NCBI GenBank assembly: GCA_028281625.1
Contig: JANQJN010000147.1
Span: forward strand, 1-47,323
Direction: 5' to 3'
From: Emcibacteraceae bacterium
GTDB lineage: Bacteria > Pseudomonadota > Alphaproteobacteria > Sphingomonadales > Emcibacteraceae
DNA length: 47,323 bases
Below the pieces are notes generated by a model, which was not told the origin of the DNA, searched no databases, and saw only the letters and a program-made list of their open reading frames with translations. Below, piece after piece: positions 7,810 through 16,766 of this stretch (the stretch's first letter is position 1; every line of letters starts with the position of its first letter). A program made the position numbers and the translations under genes.

Positions 7810-7828
7810 CAAACAAGTTCAGGATGAC
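7810..7828. repeat. Partial copy of the CTGAACTTG/CAAGTTCAG repeat
   Basis: CAAACAAGTTCAGGATGAC matches the right half of the palindromic repeat at 5702-5726. Its presence here argues that the frame upstream of 7783 is not coding. Confidence 0.55.
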
Positions 7829-7833
7829 AGCGG

Positions 7834-8163
7834 TTAAGTCACCCCCGTAATCACCGCCTCTTCGAACAGTTCCTGCTCTTCCGGCGCGCCGTAGAAGATC
7901 AGCGCGGAGCCGTGGACTTTTTTATCCAAAAGGTCAATGACAATGGTGGCGAAGGACTTGGCGTCGGTGTTATGCCAACTCACCATATATTGCCCGTCGC
8001 GCATGGATTGGCATTTGTAACGTAGCCCGCCGATTTTGATACCGTCCAGATCCCCGCCCGACCATTCAAAACCGAGCGTCTCTTCGCCCACTTCCAGCAC
8101 AATCTGCGCGCCATTTTCGTAAGTATATTCAAGCGTCTTCCCCGCCAGATCCCTGTTTGTCAT
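7834..8163 (-). CDS. MoaF-like lipocalin-fold protein
   Basis: A 109-residue protein with an AAGGA Shine-Dalgarno before its ATG. The pattern LAGKTLEYTYENGAQIVLEV, then YKCQSMRDGQYMVSWHNTDAKSFATIVIDLLDKKVHGSALIFY, is that of the MoaF C-terminal/phenolic-acid-decarboxylase-like calycin fold. MoaF-type domains are small beta-barrels, in some organisms linked to molybdenum-enzyme or amine operons. Nothing around it suggests that pathway, so the specific role is unknown. It lies in the same direction as the EF-Tu-barrel-like gene 50 bases away and may share a transcript. Confidence 0.65.
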   Translation of the reverse strand: MTNRDLAGKTLEYTYENGAQIVLEVGEETLGFEWSGGDLDGIKIGGLRYKCQSMRDGQYMVSWHNTDAKSFATIVIDLLDKKVHGSALIFYGAPEEQELFEEAVITGVT

Positions 8164-8214
8164 GGTTTATTCCTTGTGAAGTTTTTATTGAACTTAGTTT
8201 TAAGGTAATCCGCT

Positions 8215-9975
8215 TCAATTCATATAATTCCATTTTTTGATATTATTGCACAACTCTGTCATTTTTTTATCTAAATCTAAGTGTTTCGAAAATTCCTCCT
8301 TGGCCTTCATAAGTGGCTTTAACTTGTTCGCTAGATCTACTTTGCGATCTTTAAATTGTTTAATGCCCGGATGTTCAAAAACATTTTCAAATGGCCCCAC
8401 GCCTTTCCAAGTTTTAGGATAACAATATGATTTCCAGATAGACGCAGGAATATAGTTCTCAACTTCTTTGCCTTTACTGATCCAAATCATGCTTACTTCA
8501 GCTTCTTCAGCTTCCTTTTTTATTCGAGAAACCTCCTTTTTCAACGCTCCGCTAGCCGAGCGCCGGTCACTATCAATAATTATCGCTGAATTTCTATTGA
8601 TTCTGAGCAACGAAACTCGTTCAGGAGTGCTATAGTTGGGATTTGCAGTTATGTGCTTAATCAAAGCTCCTCCGTACAAAGCAATTTGATAATGTGCTCC
8701 CTCTACCAAAATCCCTTTAGACCATATTTTGATCCAGCGATTTAAATATATCCTATCCGAAGGTCCTTCGACCCAGATTACACAATTGGCTTGTAGTAGG
8801 TCGGAAGCCTTAATCTCAAGGTCGTCCAGTATCTTACTTGTATCTTTATGTGAAATAGCCGGTGAAACTTGCGCCTCTGATCCATCATGTGTCACATGCA
8901 GTATCTGCGCATAATCCTTTTTTGCAAACCAATCAATTGCAACGTTTGAATGAGTTGACAAAATAAACGTACACTTGTTTTTTACTTGGTACTTCTCCAG
9001 ATACAAAAACAATCTTCTCAATAGTGCCGGATGCAAATTATTCTCCAGCTCTTCGAATGCAAAGACTAATTGCTCTTTTCCTACATTTTTTGCCGAAGGA
9101 ATGAGTATTAAGTTCAGCAGTACAAGAATTACAGTTTTCAAACTGCTGCCAGACGCAGAAAGATTGATTAATCCCTTATTTTTTTCCTCTAGTTGAATTT
9201 CGTAAGCGGCGTCGGCATGTTGAGCAACTCTTATTCTAGAAAAGAAATTGTCTCCCTTATATATCTCGTTTAACGCATTCAATAATTCGTGATGCACTAA
9301 ACCATCGTTCCATTTGCTCTGGTTTGTAAACGCCCAAATCATGCTAGTGGCCCCGTCTCCTGATGGCATCAAATCCACGTCTCCAACATTTCCCGTGGTT
9401 GTGATGTCTCGCTCTGCGAGAACTCTATACAAGTACAATCTACTAAATGGGGATCTATAATTGCTAAACAATACGGTATGAGCTCTGGTAAATGTTGTAA
9501 TCTCTGGCGTAAACAATATTTCTTGGTGTCCTAAATCATTTGCATTTGAAACCGCTTCGAAATTTGTGTGATTTGCGTCACCTCTACTTCTACCAACAAC
9601 CCAATACTCCAACATTTTTTCGTAAATAGGATTTGGGCTTGGTCGATTGTTAATCATAACTGATTGCGGCCCAAAATTGTTGTTCCCATTGTTTTTTAAA
9701 CCAAGTGCTTGATCCTTGATTTCTGGGCGGCCCAATTTAGTCCGAATGAAGATATTTTGAGTATCTTCTGCACCTTGCCTTTGGGTATTTAACTTATCCC
9801 TATTACTATTTGGAGTTACTGATTCCACAATTTCAATCAAGGCAGATTTGCCTGTATTGTTTTTGCCAATAATAATATTAAAAGGACGAAATTCGACAAA
9901 ACCCTGAGGTACCATACCGAAGCATTTGAAATTGTTTGCAAGCAACCCTAGGTCATCTAAATTGCAATTTACCAT
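8215..9975 (-). CDS. OLD-family ATPase/TOPRIM endonuclease
   Basis: A 586-residue AAA/ABC-type ATPase fused to a TOPRIM nuclease. Walker A is GKNNTGKS at residues 37-44; a signature-like LSASGSSLK and Walker B VFAFEELENNLHP are followed by the H-loop LSTHSN. The TOPRIM part has VEGPSDRIYLNRW and IIIDSDRRSASG with the expected Glu and Asp metal ligands. OLD proteins are DNA nucleases, many of them anti-phage. GajA of Gabija has a similar size, but no UvrD-like GajB neighbour is present, so this fits a solitary class 1 OLD protein. The gene is visibly more AT-rich than the flanks, which suggests horizontal transfer. The ATG at 9975 has a good GGGGGA site. Confidence 0.85.
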   Translation of the reverse strand: MVNCNLDDLGLLANNFKCFGMVPQGFVEFRPFNIIIGKNNTGKSALIEIVESVTPNSNRDKLNTQRQGAEDTQNIFIRTKLGRPEIKDQALGLKNNGNNNFGPQSVMINNRPSPNPIYEKMLEYWVVGRSRGDANHTNFEAVSNANDLGHQEILFTPEITTFTRAHTVLFSNYRSPFSRLYLYRVLAERDITTTGNVGDVDLMPSGDGATSMIWAFTNQSKWNDGLVHHELLNALNEIYKGDNFFSRIRVAQHADAAYEIQLEEKNKGLINLSASGSSLKTVILVLLNLILIPSAKNVGKEQLVFAFEELENNLHPALLRRLFLYLEKYQVKNKCTFILSTHSNVAIDWFAKKDYAQILHVTHDGSEAQVSPAISHKDTSKILDDLEIKASDLLQANCVIWVEGPSDRIYLNRWIKIWSKGILVEGAHYQIALYGGALIKHITANPNYSTPERVSLLRINRNSAIIIDSDRRSASGALKKEVSRIKKEAEEAEVSMIWISKGKEVENYIPASIWKSYCYPKTWKGVGPFENVFEHPGIKQFKDRKVDLANKLKPLMKAKEEFSKHLDLDKKMTELCNNIKKWNYMN

Positions 9976-10048
9976 CAAAATCCCCCTTGCAAAGACTATG
10001 CCTACATTAAGTTAAATGACATATACAAATGTAGTTTACAATTTTCTA

Positions 10049-11242
10049 TTACCGCTCCGCAACCCCGATACCATCTTCAACTTCTGCACCCGGGTGCAGA
10101 ATTATCCGTGCTCCTTCGTCGAGCCCGCCGAGGACTTCAGCGATTTGGTCGTTCATGCGTCCGATCTGGACCTCTCTGCGCACGGCGGTGTCATCTTCGA
10201 CCGCGAAGACGGACCAGTTGCCCTCGTACCGGAAAAGCGCACTGATGGGCACGTTTAGGGCGTTACCGGCCTGATCAACAATGATCGATGCTTCAACGCG
10301 GAAGGCATCACCCAGTCCGCGCCATTTATCGCGGCCATCCACGAAGTCGAGATAGATATTGACCCGCTGTTCTTCGACCCCAAGGGCGGAGATTTTGGTG
10401 AAGCCCGAGGGGGAGACCACACGGACTTGTGCGCTCACATCCTCGTCACCGCCCCAGCGTTTGATCAGGGCCATGTCGCCCGGTTCCACCTTCACGGCGT
10501 CGCGGGACAGCATTTCGATGACGATTTCAAGTTCTTCGGGATTCCCGACCTCAACGAGCGGGGTGCCAGCGGGGATCACGCCTTCGCTCTTATGTAAAAT
10601 TCTTAAGACTTTACCGGACACAGTGGCGCGCACCATGAGGGAGCTTGAATCTTCCGAACTGGTGCTGCCGGGCTGGACCAGCCGCGCACGGGCGGAGGCG
10701 AGATTGCTCTGCGCGACCTCCATCCCTGACTGGGCGGTGTTAAGCTCTGTTTCCCTTAAGCGTACTATAAGTTCCGCCTGCTCCAGTCTCGCGATGGAGA
10801 CATTGCCATTGTTATAAAGGGTCTGCGCGCGCTCCAGTTCAGAATTGGCAAAGGCGAGCTCCGCTTCCGCGCGTTCAAGCTGCGCCACTTCAAAACCCAG
10901 CGCCGCTTCGGCGCCATCAATGTCGGCCTGGGCTTGAATTTCACTGCGACTATCAACGAACCTTGGGTCGGCGGGCAGCATATTGGCAATGACGGTATCG
11001 CCAGCGGTGACGGTATCGCCCTGCTCCGCTTCGATGCGTGTCACGCGGCCCTCAATGGGGGAGTAGACCACATAAATATCATGGATTTTTGTCTTGCCTT
11101 CGCCGTCCAGGGTCACAAGCACATCACCGCGGCTCACAGTCGCCATATCCACAAGCACGGGGTTTGGCATAAAGGCGAAGACCAGTAGGCCAACAGCAAC
11201 AACCCCGAGGGCGATTTTTATGTAAAGTTTTATTTTTTTCAT
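10049..11242 (-). CDS. HlyD/MFP-family periplasmic adaptor of an ABC exporter
   Basis: A 397-residue membrane-fusion protein. The ATG at 11242 follows a GGAG site and gives MKKIKLYIKIALGVVAVGLLVFAF, an N-terminal membrane anchor. A split biotinyl-lipoyl-like domain (VYSPIEGRVTRIEAEQGDTVTAGD ... VRATVSGKVLRILHKSEGVIPAG) flanks a long alanine- and glutamate-rich coiled coil (about residues 105-190). Beta-barrel and membrane-proximal domains follow. It would bridge the inner-membrane ABC transporter to an outer-membrane channel. It lies four bases after the permease gene and is the last gene of the ATPase-permease-adaptor operon. Confidence 0.9.
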   Translation of the reverse strand: MKKIKLYIKIALGVVAVGLLVFAFMPNPVLVDMATVSRGDVLVTLDGEGKTKIHDIYVVYSPIEGRVTRIEAEQGDTVTAGDTVIANMLPADPRFVDSRSEIQAQADIDGAEAALGFEVAQLERAEAELAFANSELERAQTLYNNGNVSIARLEQAELIVRLRETELNTAQSGMEVAQSNLASARARLVQPGSTSSEDSSSLMVRATVSGKVLRILHKSEGVIPAGTPLVEVGNPEELEIVIEMLSRDAVKVEPGDMALIKRWGGDEDVSAQVRVVSPSGFTKISALGVEEQRVNIYLDFVDGRDKWRGLGDAFRVEASIIVDQAGNALNVPISALFRYEGNWSVFAVEDDTAVRREVQIGRMNDQIAEVLGGLDEGARIILHPGAEVEDGIGVAER

Positions 11243-11246
11243 TGTG

Positions 11247-13622
11247 TTACTCCACACCTTTTTGTGCTTCAACAAGGTTAATATTATCCACCTGCCGCCA
11301 GACAAGGTAAAAAGAAATCAGCGCGCTTGCGATCACCACGCAAACCGCATAGGCATATGTATCGCTTTTGATATAAAGGGGTATTCGAAAGAGTTCGGTT
11401 TCAAAGCTCGCGACCAGGCCGGCAACAAGCCCGTAGCCGATAAAAATACCCAGCGGAATGGCGAGCAGCACCACAAGCGCCAGTTCGCCAAATAAAATAT
11501 AGGCAACCTCGCCTTTGGTTAATCCGAGGACACGGAGGGAGGCCAGTTCCCGTGCACGCTCGGAAAAGGCGATCCGCGCGGTATTATAAATCACGCCGCA
11601 GGCGATGAAGGCGGCGAAGACAACGTAAATCGCCATCATCCGCATCATGTTTTCATCCATAATTTCTTCAAAAAGCTCACGCATTTTGGTCATCATGGCG
11701 GTGCCGACGATGGACGGTATTTCCTTTATATTTTCATAAAGCGGCCCGTTCCAGTTTGGATCAATCATCAGCGCCGCCCCGGTGACCACCGGCCCTTCAT
11801 TGAGCAGGCTGTTGATCCGTTCAATATCGATAAAGGCACCCATGCCGACAAATTCGTCGTAAATGGCGCTGACGGTTAAATCAAGCTCGGGCCGTCTTTC
11901 TTCAAGCACTTCTGCCTTGATGGTATCGCCGACTTTGACATCTAAAATTTCGGATAGCATTTTGGACATGACGAAACCGCTGGAAATATCAATGGGCTTA
12001 AGGTCTGCGCCCAGCACACGGTGGAGATCCGGGTTTGGAATGATGCCGGAAATACCGGTTCGTTTGCTTAAATGGCCGTGCCTTAAGTTCACCGGGACAT
12101 CGCGAAGGGGTTCAACCTTTAACACGCCGGGCATCAGGCGGATTTCTTCCAGTGCGGAAACATGGCGCGGCTCGACGAAGGAAAGCATCAGGTCTTCGCG
12201 GCTGCCGATGTCATACTGGACATTCATCATGTGATCCATGCTGTCGGTCAGGGCGTTTGCAAACACAAGGATCGATAACGCAAAGCCAACACCGATTGAA
12301 GAAAGTAGCGCGCGAATGGGCCGCCTTTCCACCTGCCGCAGGACAATGCGCGACAGAAACGAAAAGAAGCGGTCGATACCCAGCCGTTCCAGGATGGTTT
12401 CCTTGAATTCTGTGGGGGTTTCTGGGCGCATGGCTTCTGCGGGCGGGAGCGATGCCGCCTGCTTCATGGCGATCCATGTGCCCGCTGTTGCTGACGCAGC
12501 GCAGAAGGCCACCGAAAGGATCATCACATCAATGGAATAGGTATATCTTAAATAGGGAAAACGGAAATATTCCGCATATAAGTTCAGTAATCCCTTGCCA
12601 AGCCACGCGCCGCCGATCAGGCCGATAATGCTGCCGATCACGACAACCACCATCACCATACGAAGATAATGAAAGGCAATTTCGGATTCGTTATAGCCGA
12701 CCGCCTTGAGCATACCGATCTGGACCCGCTGGGTGGCGACCTGCCGGGTCATGACCACATTGACGAGGAACGCCGCAACCGCGAGGAATATCATCGGCGT
12801 TACCGTTCCGGTGGTTCTATTTTGCGCGAGTTCGTTTTCCACAAACCAGTTTGACATCTGTTCGCTGCGATCGTAGCTGATCAGGCCGCCGTAAGGCTTT
12901 AAAATACGGTCAAGTTCCGCTTTTACATCATCAACATTGGCACCGCGGTTTAAGCTAAGCGCCACATCGTTAAAGGCACCGTCCATATCAACCGCCGCTT
13001 CAAGCGCACGGTGGCTCATCCAGAAGACACCAAATCGTTTGTTGTCAGGAATCATTGCCCCGGCACCAAGGGAATATACATATTCAGGGGAAAGTACGAC
13101 GCCAACAATCTTAAGCGTGCGTTTTTTACCGTTAATGATCATATCAACCGTATCCCCAAGGATAAAATCATGGGCCAGCACAAATGCTTCACTGGCAAGC
13201 ACCGCGTCTTCCTCGTCCGGGCGCAGAAGCCGGCCCCGCTCCAGGTATAATTTGTTTAAAAGCGGCTCCCGGTTATCAGGTAGTGAAATGATCCGCCCTG
13301 TGGCGGGTTCATCCATTCCTTCCACCTGAATGGTGCCGCCGAAAGTTACCCGCGTCTCAACCTTGGAGACGCCATCGATTTGTTTGATTTGCTCGTCCAC
13401 ATCCTGCGGTACACGTTTTGCGCTTGCCCACACATCGGCAAATTCCGCGCGGTCATAATAAATTTCCTGGCCAAGCTCAAGGCTGTCAATGACACCGAAG
13501 CTGAGCACAAATGTCATAATCCCCGACGCCATAACGAAGATGATCGCCACCAGCTGGCCTTTGATATTCCAAAGGTCACGAAGCAGTTTTCGGTTTAGGG
13601 CTGAGACAACGCGACGCATCAT
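11247..13622 (-). CDS. FtsX-type ABC exporter permease, two FtsX units
   Basis: A 791-residue permease with an N-terminal helix, a periplasmic MacB-like domain, a first three-helix FtsX module ending near IAMKQAASLPPAEAMRP, a second periplasmic domain and a second FtsX module at the C terminus. This 8-helix layout is typical of exporters of the LolCDE/MacB/DevC superfamily. The ATG at 13622 overlaps the ATPase stop as TGATG, with AAGG five bases upstream; two GTG codons just before are alternatives. Substrate unknown. With the neighbouring ATPase and adaptor it forms a tripartite efflux pump. Confidence 0.9.
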   Translation of the reverse strand: MMRRVVSALNRKLLRDLWNIKGQLVAIIFVMASGIMTFVLSFGVIDSLELGQEIYYDRAEFADVWASAKRVPQDVDEQIKQIDGVSKVETRVTFGGTIQVEGMDEPATGRIISLPDNREPLLNKLYLERGRLLRPDEEDAVLASEAFVLAHDFILGDTVDMIINGKKRTLKIVGVVLSPEYVYSLGAGAMIPDNKRFGVFWMSHRALEAAVDMDGAFNDVALSLNRGANVDDVKAELDRILKPYGGLISYDRSEQMSNWFVENELAQNRTTGTVTPMIFLAVAAFLVNVVMTRQVATQRVQIGMLKAVGYNESEIAFHYLRMVMVVVVIGSIIGLIGGAWLGKGLLNLYAEYFRFPYLRYTYSIDVMILSVAFCAASATAGTWIAMKQAASLPPAEAMRPETPTEFKETILERLGIDRFFSFLSRIVLRQVERRPIRALLSSIGVGFALSILVFANALTDSMDHMMNVQYDIGSREDLMLSFVEPRHVSALEEIRLMPGVLKVEPLRDVPVNLRHGHLSKRTGISGIIPNPDLHRVLGADLKPIDISSGFVMSKMLSEILDVKVGDTIKAEVLEERRPELDLTVSAIYDEFVGMGAFIDIERINSLLNEGPVVTGAALMIDPNWNGPLYENIKEIPSIVGTAMMTKMRELFEEIMDENMMRMMAIYVVFAAFIACGVIYNTARIAFSERARELASLRVLGLTKGEVAYILFGELALVVLLAIPLGIFIGYGLVAGLVASFETELFRIPLYIKSDTYAYAVCVVIASALISFYLVWRQVDNINLVEAQKGVE

Positions 13623-14347
13623 CACCACCTTATGTCGCGGATCGGTTTGGGGTTTTCGTTTATCTGAACGTCAGACACATTGCCATCCGCAAAATAAATC
13701 ACCCGGTCGGCTACATCAGCGATCGATACGTTATGGGTGATGATGATCGTGGTGGTGCCATACGTCTTATTGACATTTTGCAGCGCTTCCAGCACCAATA
13801 TCCCTGTTTCACTATCCAGCGCGCCGGTGGGTTCATCGCATAGCATTACTTCGGGTCTTTTTGCTATGGCACGGGCGATGGCGACCCGTTGCTGCTCCCC
13901 GCCTGATAGTTGCGACGGGAAATGATTAAGTCGTTCAGTCAGGTTCACCGCGGCCAGCGCTTCCTTGGCGGACATGGGGTCTGCTGCGATGTCGGTGATC
14001 AGTTCAACATTTTCAAGGGCTGTCAAAGACGGCACCAGATTATAGCTTTGAAAAACAAAACCCACATTTTCGCGGCGAAAATATGTGAGCTCCCGGTCGG
14101 TCATATCGGCAAGCGCCGCCCCTTCAAAATGCACATTTCCCGATGTGGGCTGATCAAGCCCGCCAATGATGTTGAGGAACGTGGATTTACCGGAGCCGGA
14201 CGGCCCCAGCAGGACAATAAGCTCCCCCTTGGGGATTTCCATGGTCACACCGCGCAGGGCATGGACCGTGAGCTCCCCCACTCCATACTGTTTGGTTATG
14301 GCATCGGTCTTAAAAACGATGTTTTCGTCAGTGACCTGATCAAGCAT
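13622..14347 (-). CDS. ABC exporter ATP-binding protein (LolD/MacB type)
   Basis: A 241-residue ABC ATPase with Walker [11 protein letters not shown]-loop [19 protein letters not shown], signature [14 protein letters not shown], Walker [13 protein letters not shown] and switch His in IIITHN. The QSYNL and EPTGALD wording is typical of the LolD/MacB/YknY class that works with FtsX-type permeases. It heads the three-gene exporter operon; the ATG has GGAG nine bases upstream and the stop overlaps the permease start. Confidence 0.95.
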   Translation of the reverse strand: MLDQVTDENIVFKTDAITKQYGVGELTVHALRGVTMEIPKGELIVLLGPSGSGKSTFLNIIGGLDQPTSGNVHFEGAALADMTDRELTYFRRENVGFVFQSYNLVPSLTALENVELITDIAADPMSAKEALAAVNLTERLNHFPSQLSGGEQQRVAIARAIAKRPEVMLCDEPTGALDSETGILVLEALQNVNKTYGTTTIIITHNVSIADVADRVIYFADGNVSDVQINENPKPIRDIRW

Positions 14348-14412
14348 GCGTCAAACTCCATTAGGTTTATCTTAAATCTATTAAGTATTGAGGGCAAATA
14401 TATTGATCAGGG

Positions 14413-14850
14413 TCAATTATTTAGCTTATTTTCCCAGCCATAAACCACCGCGAGGTCGTCGTCTTCCTTGCCGCCGGCAGCGATGTAGCAAGCGCGTGCG
14501 GGTAAGTTGGTGGTTTCCGTGGCAAGCCAGCTTTCGGTGCAGCCAAGTGTTTTACCGTACTCAATCATTTTGGTGACCAGATTACGGCCGATTTTCCGGT
14601 TTTGATGGCTTTCAAGCACCCCCACTTCATTGATGAAAAGCGCCGGGTCCTTGTCGGGGTGGACATAATGAAGGGCACTGGCCATGCCGACCACAGCGTC
14701 CCCGTCAAAAGCGAGCAGCAAATGATGACGCGGATCAGCCAGAAATTCGATGGTGCGTTCAGGTATTACCGGGTTATCAAACAGCGCCTCCCCCGCTGCC
14801 ACCATGGCGTCCAGGTCATCAAGGGTCGCATGTCGGATCGTTATGGTCAT
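14413..14850 (-). CDS. GNAT-family N-acetyltransferase
   Basis: A 145-residue GNAT protein. It starts MTITIRHATLDDLDAM, has the beta4 segment LLLAFDGDAVVGMASAL, the motif A region FINEVGVLESHQNRKIGRNLVTKMIEYGKTLGC with an acetyl-CoA pyrophosphate loop (QNRKIG), and motif B around ARACYIAAG. The acceptor substrate is unknown; similar proteins are often labelled aminoglycoside- or histone-acetyltransferase-like. It follows the ornithine-cyclodeaminase-family gene by 14 bases in the same direction and is likely co-transcribed with it. Confidence 0.85.
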   Translation of the reverse strand: MTITIRHATLDDLDAMVAAGEALFDNPVIPERTIEFLADPRHHLLLAFDGDAVVGMASALHYVHPDKDPALFINEVGVLESHQNRKIGRNLVTKMIEYGKTLGCTESWLATETTNLPARACYIAAGGKEDDDLAVVYGWENKLNN

Positions 14851-14864
14851 TCTTTCCCTTTTTA

Positions 14865-15818
14865 TTACTTCTGGGCCAGATAAACCGCTTCGGCGATTTT
14901 AATGTCCTGTACCGCCACACCGGTCAGGTCCGCGACCGTAATCTGATCATCATTTGCACGACCGCCGCCATCAGCAATAAGCTTGCCCAGTTCAACCACA
15001 TCTTCGTCTGTGATCGCGCCCGCATCCCGGGATTTGCATACTTCACCACGTGTTTCCGATTGCGGCAGGCTGTCCACCACCACCATATCGGCTTGAGCGA
15101 GGATATCTGTGTCCAGTTCCTGCTTTTCCAGGGTATCGGAGCCCATGGCGGTGATATGGGTGCCAGGGCGCACCATATCGGCGCTGATCAGTGGCTCATG
15201 GGCCGGTGTGGTAGTAACGATCAAATTGGCATGCGCGCAAACTTCGGCCGCATCCGTGGTGGTGGTGACCATATAGCCCGCCGCTTCCATATCGGCTTTA
15301 TACTTGCTAAGCGCATCATCCCGTCGGCCCCAGACGATCACTTCCTTACAATCAGTCACGGGGGCGAGATATTCAAGCTGCATACGCGCCTGAACCCCGG
15401 TACCAAAGATACCGATCCGGGTGACATTTTTTGGCGCGAGATATTTGGCGGAAATGGTCCCGGCGATGGCGGTTCTTACATCAGTAAGCAAACATTCATC
15501 GTGAAGGATCGCAATCACTTCGCCGGTATTTTGTGAAAAGACGCACATCATGCCGTTACTGGTGGGAAGACCAATTTTGGGGTTTCCGTAAAAACCGGAT
15601 GCGATCTTAATCACATAAACATCTTCGCCATTTATGCAGCCATATTTGATGTGGACTTCACCCTTTTCCATCAGCAGTTCACCCACCGGAGGGACATTAC
15701 ATTTCCCCGCTGAATATTCCACAAAGCCCTGTTCAATGGCCGGGATCGGATCCAGGTCTTTCAGGATTTCTTCGATTTCCGTTTTGGTGATGACTTTTAA
15801 TGAAGAATCTTTTGGCAT
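14865..15818 (-). CDS. Ornithine cyclodeaminase/mu-crystallin family enzyme
   Basis: A 317-residue NAD(P)-dependent enzyme. The N-terminal substrate domain has VHIKYGC and VYVIKIASGFYGNP; the Rossmann domain has IGIFGTGVQARMQLEYLAP. Ornithine-specific enzymes cyclise ornithine to proline; other members reduce ketimines or oxidise N-substituted amino acids. The conserved LLTDVRTAIAGTISAKYLA segment is intact. AAGGGG lies before the ATG. A GNAT gene follows, so an amino-acid modification role is possible. An ArgH-superfamily gene occurs 11 kb away and is not linked. Confidence 0.88.
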   Translation of the reverse strand: MPKDSSLKVITKTEIEEILKDLDPIPAIEQGFVEYSAGKCNVPPVGELLMEKGEVHIKYGCINGEDVYVIKIASGFYGNPKIGLPTSNGMMCVFSQNTGEVIAILHDECLLTDVRTAIAGTISAKYLAPKNVTRIGIFGTGVQARMQLEYLAPVTDCKEVIVWGRRDDALSKYKADMEAAGYMVTTTTDAAEVCAHANLIVTTTPAHEPLISADMVRPGTHITAMGSDTLEKQELDTDILAQADMVVVDSLPQSETRGEVCKSRDAGAITDEDVVELGKLIADGGGRANDDQITVADLTGVAVQDIKIAEAVYLAQK

Positions 15819-15895
15819 GAGTTGGCGCCCCTTGGTTAATTTTATCCTTACCAGACGTTAGGATAAAAGCGCGCGAAACGCCACCCAAAAAGACC

Positions 15896-16639
15896 TTAAT
15901 TCGGCCCCTGATAATCGCTTGCCGGTACTGGCTGATTAAACTTTATTTCGTGAAGCTCAAAGACCTGCACCACTTTACCATCTTCCACTTCAATAACTTC
16001 CCCGCCGTGGGCGCGCATGATGCCATCCACCATCCGATAATCGGTGTCTGTGTTCACTTTAAGCTTTTCGGTGGGATCAATATCCACATGAAGCGCGGTT
16101 TCATCCATGCTGCCAGCCTTAAGAAAGGTTTCCGGGTCAAAAAACTGCCGTTCCTGGATACCTGACGGGCGGGTGATGTCAATGGCATGGTAATTTTTTC
16201 CAAGCATTGGCTGATGACCAACATATTCAAGTTTGAAGCCCAGTGCGGGAAGTTCATGAAGGGCATAAAGATTGGAAATGATCGAATATTGTAATGCAGC
16301 CATACCCTTTTCGCTAAGGCCTTCCACCGCTTCACCTTCACCATTTTGCTGCCAGCCATCGCTCCTCGACGACAGCGCTTCGGTAAAGACCCGCGCACCA
16401 TCGATATAAATATCCACCCGCATCTGCCCTTCCCGATTGGCGCGGTAATGTCCGCCCATGGCGGTGCCATCTTCGGTCAAGGTAATACGGCTTTCAACAG
16501 AATTGAGGTTCTCCAGCCGTTCCTTCCCGCCCATGGCGTCCGCGTTAAGGTCCAAAAGCCGTTCCAGGGTCATTTCGCTTTTCGCACACGCGCATACGGG
16601 AAACAACATCAGCATACATATCAGAGCTTTTTTTAGCAT
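15896..16639 (-). CDS. LolA-like/outer-membrane lipoprotein-sorting-type exported protein
   Basis: A 247-residue exported protein; the ATG at 16639 has AAGGA upstream, and a TTG two codons earlier is possible. The signal peptide MLKKALICMLMLFPVCACAK has two adjacent cysteines (VCAC), so lipidation is possible but the lipobox is poor. The mature part starts LERLLDLNADAMGGKERLENLNSVESRITL and continues as a curved beta-sheet, like LolA/LppX/DUF4292-type lipid carriers. Its neighbour upstream is a membrane LytTR regulator, 128 bases away in the same direction, perhaps its controller. Confidence 0.65.
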   Translation of the reverse strand: MLKKALICMLMLFPVCACAKSEMTLERLLDLNADAMGGKERLENLNSVESRITLTEDGTAMGGHYRANREGQMRVDIYIDGARVFTEALSSRSDGWQQNGEGEAVEGLSEKGMAALQYSIISNLYALHELPALGFKLEYVGHQPMLGKNYHAIDITRPSGIQERQFFDPETFLKAGSMDETALHVDIDPTEKLKVNTDTDYRMVDGIMRAHGGEVIEVEDGKVVQVFELHEIKFNQPVPASDYQGPN

Positions 16640-16709
16640 TATCAAATCCTTGTCTGTAATTTCCCAAGTTCGAATTTTCCTTTATTTACAGTTGACTATC
16701 AATAGCGAT

Positions 16710-16741
16710 GCGATGAAATGGAAGATCGTGCGACGAAATGG
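16710..16741. promoter_or_regulatory. Direct repeat GCGAYGAAATGG, 20-bp period
   Basis: GCGATGAAATGG (16710-16721) and GCGACGAAATGG (16730-16741) lie in the gap between the LytTR regulator gene and the LolA-like gene it precedes. LytTR proteins usually bind paired direct repeats about two helical turns apart, so this could be a target site. The bases do not match the commonly cited LytTR consensus. Confidence 0.35.
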
Positions 16742-16766
16742 GTGAATTGGACGTCGAGTTGGAAGC

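Noticed and set aside
7784-7816. N-terminal extension of the EF-Tu-barrel-like gene
   Set aside because: It would be encoded partly by a dispersed intergenic repeat and begins at TTG without a ribosome binding site.
8215-9975. Gabija (GajA/GajB) system
   Set aside because: The OLD protein is of GajA size, but neither neighbour is a UvrD-like helicase; HlyD and MoaF-like genes flank it.
10002-10034. CTACATT...AATGTAG inverted repeat between HlyD and OLD genes
   Set aside because: Seven-base arms with a long AT-rich spacer; too weak to call an operator or terminator.
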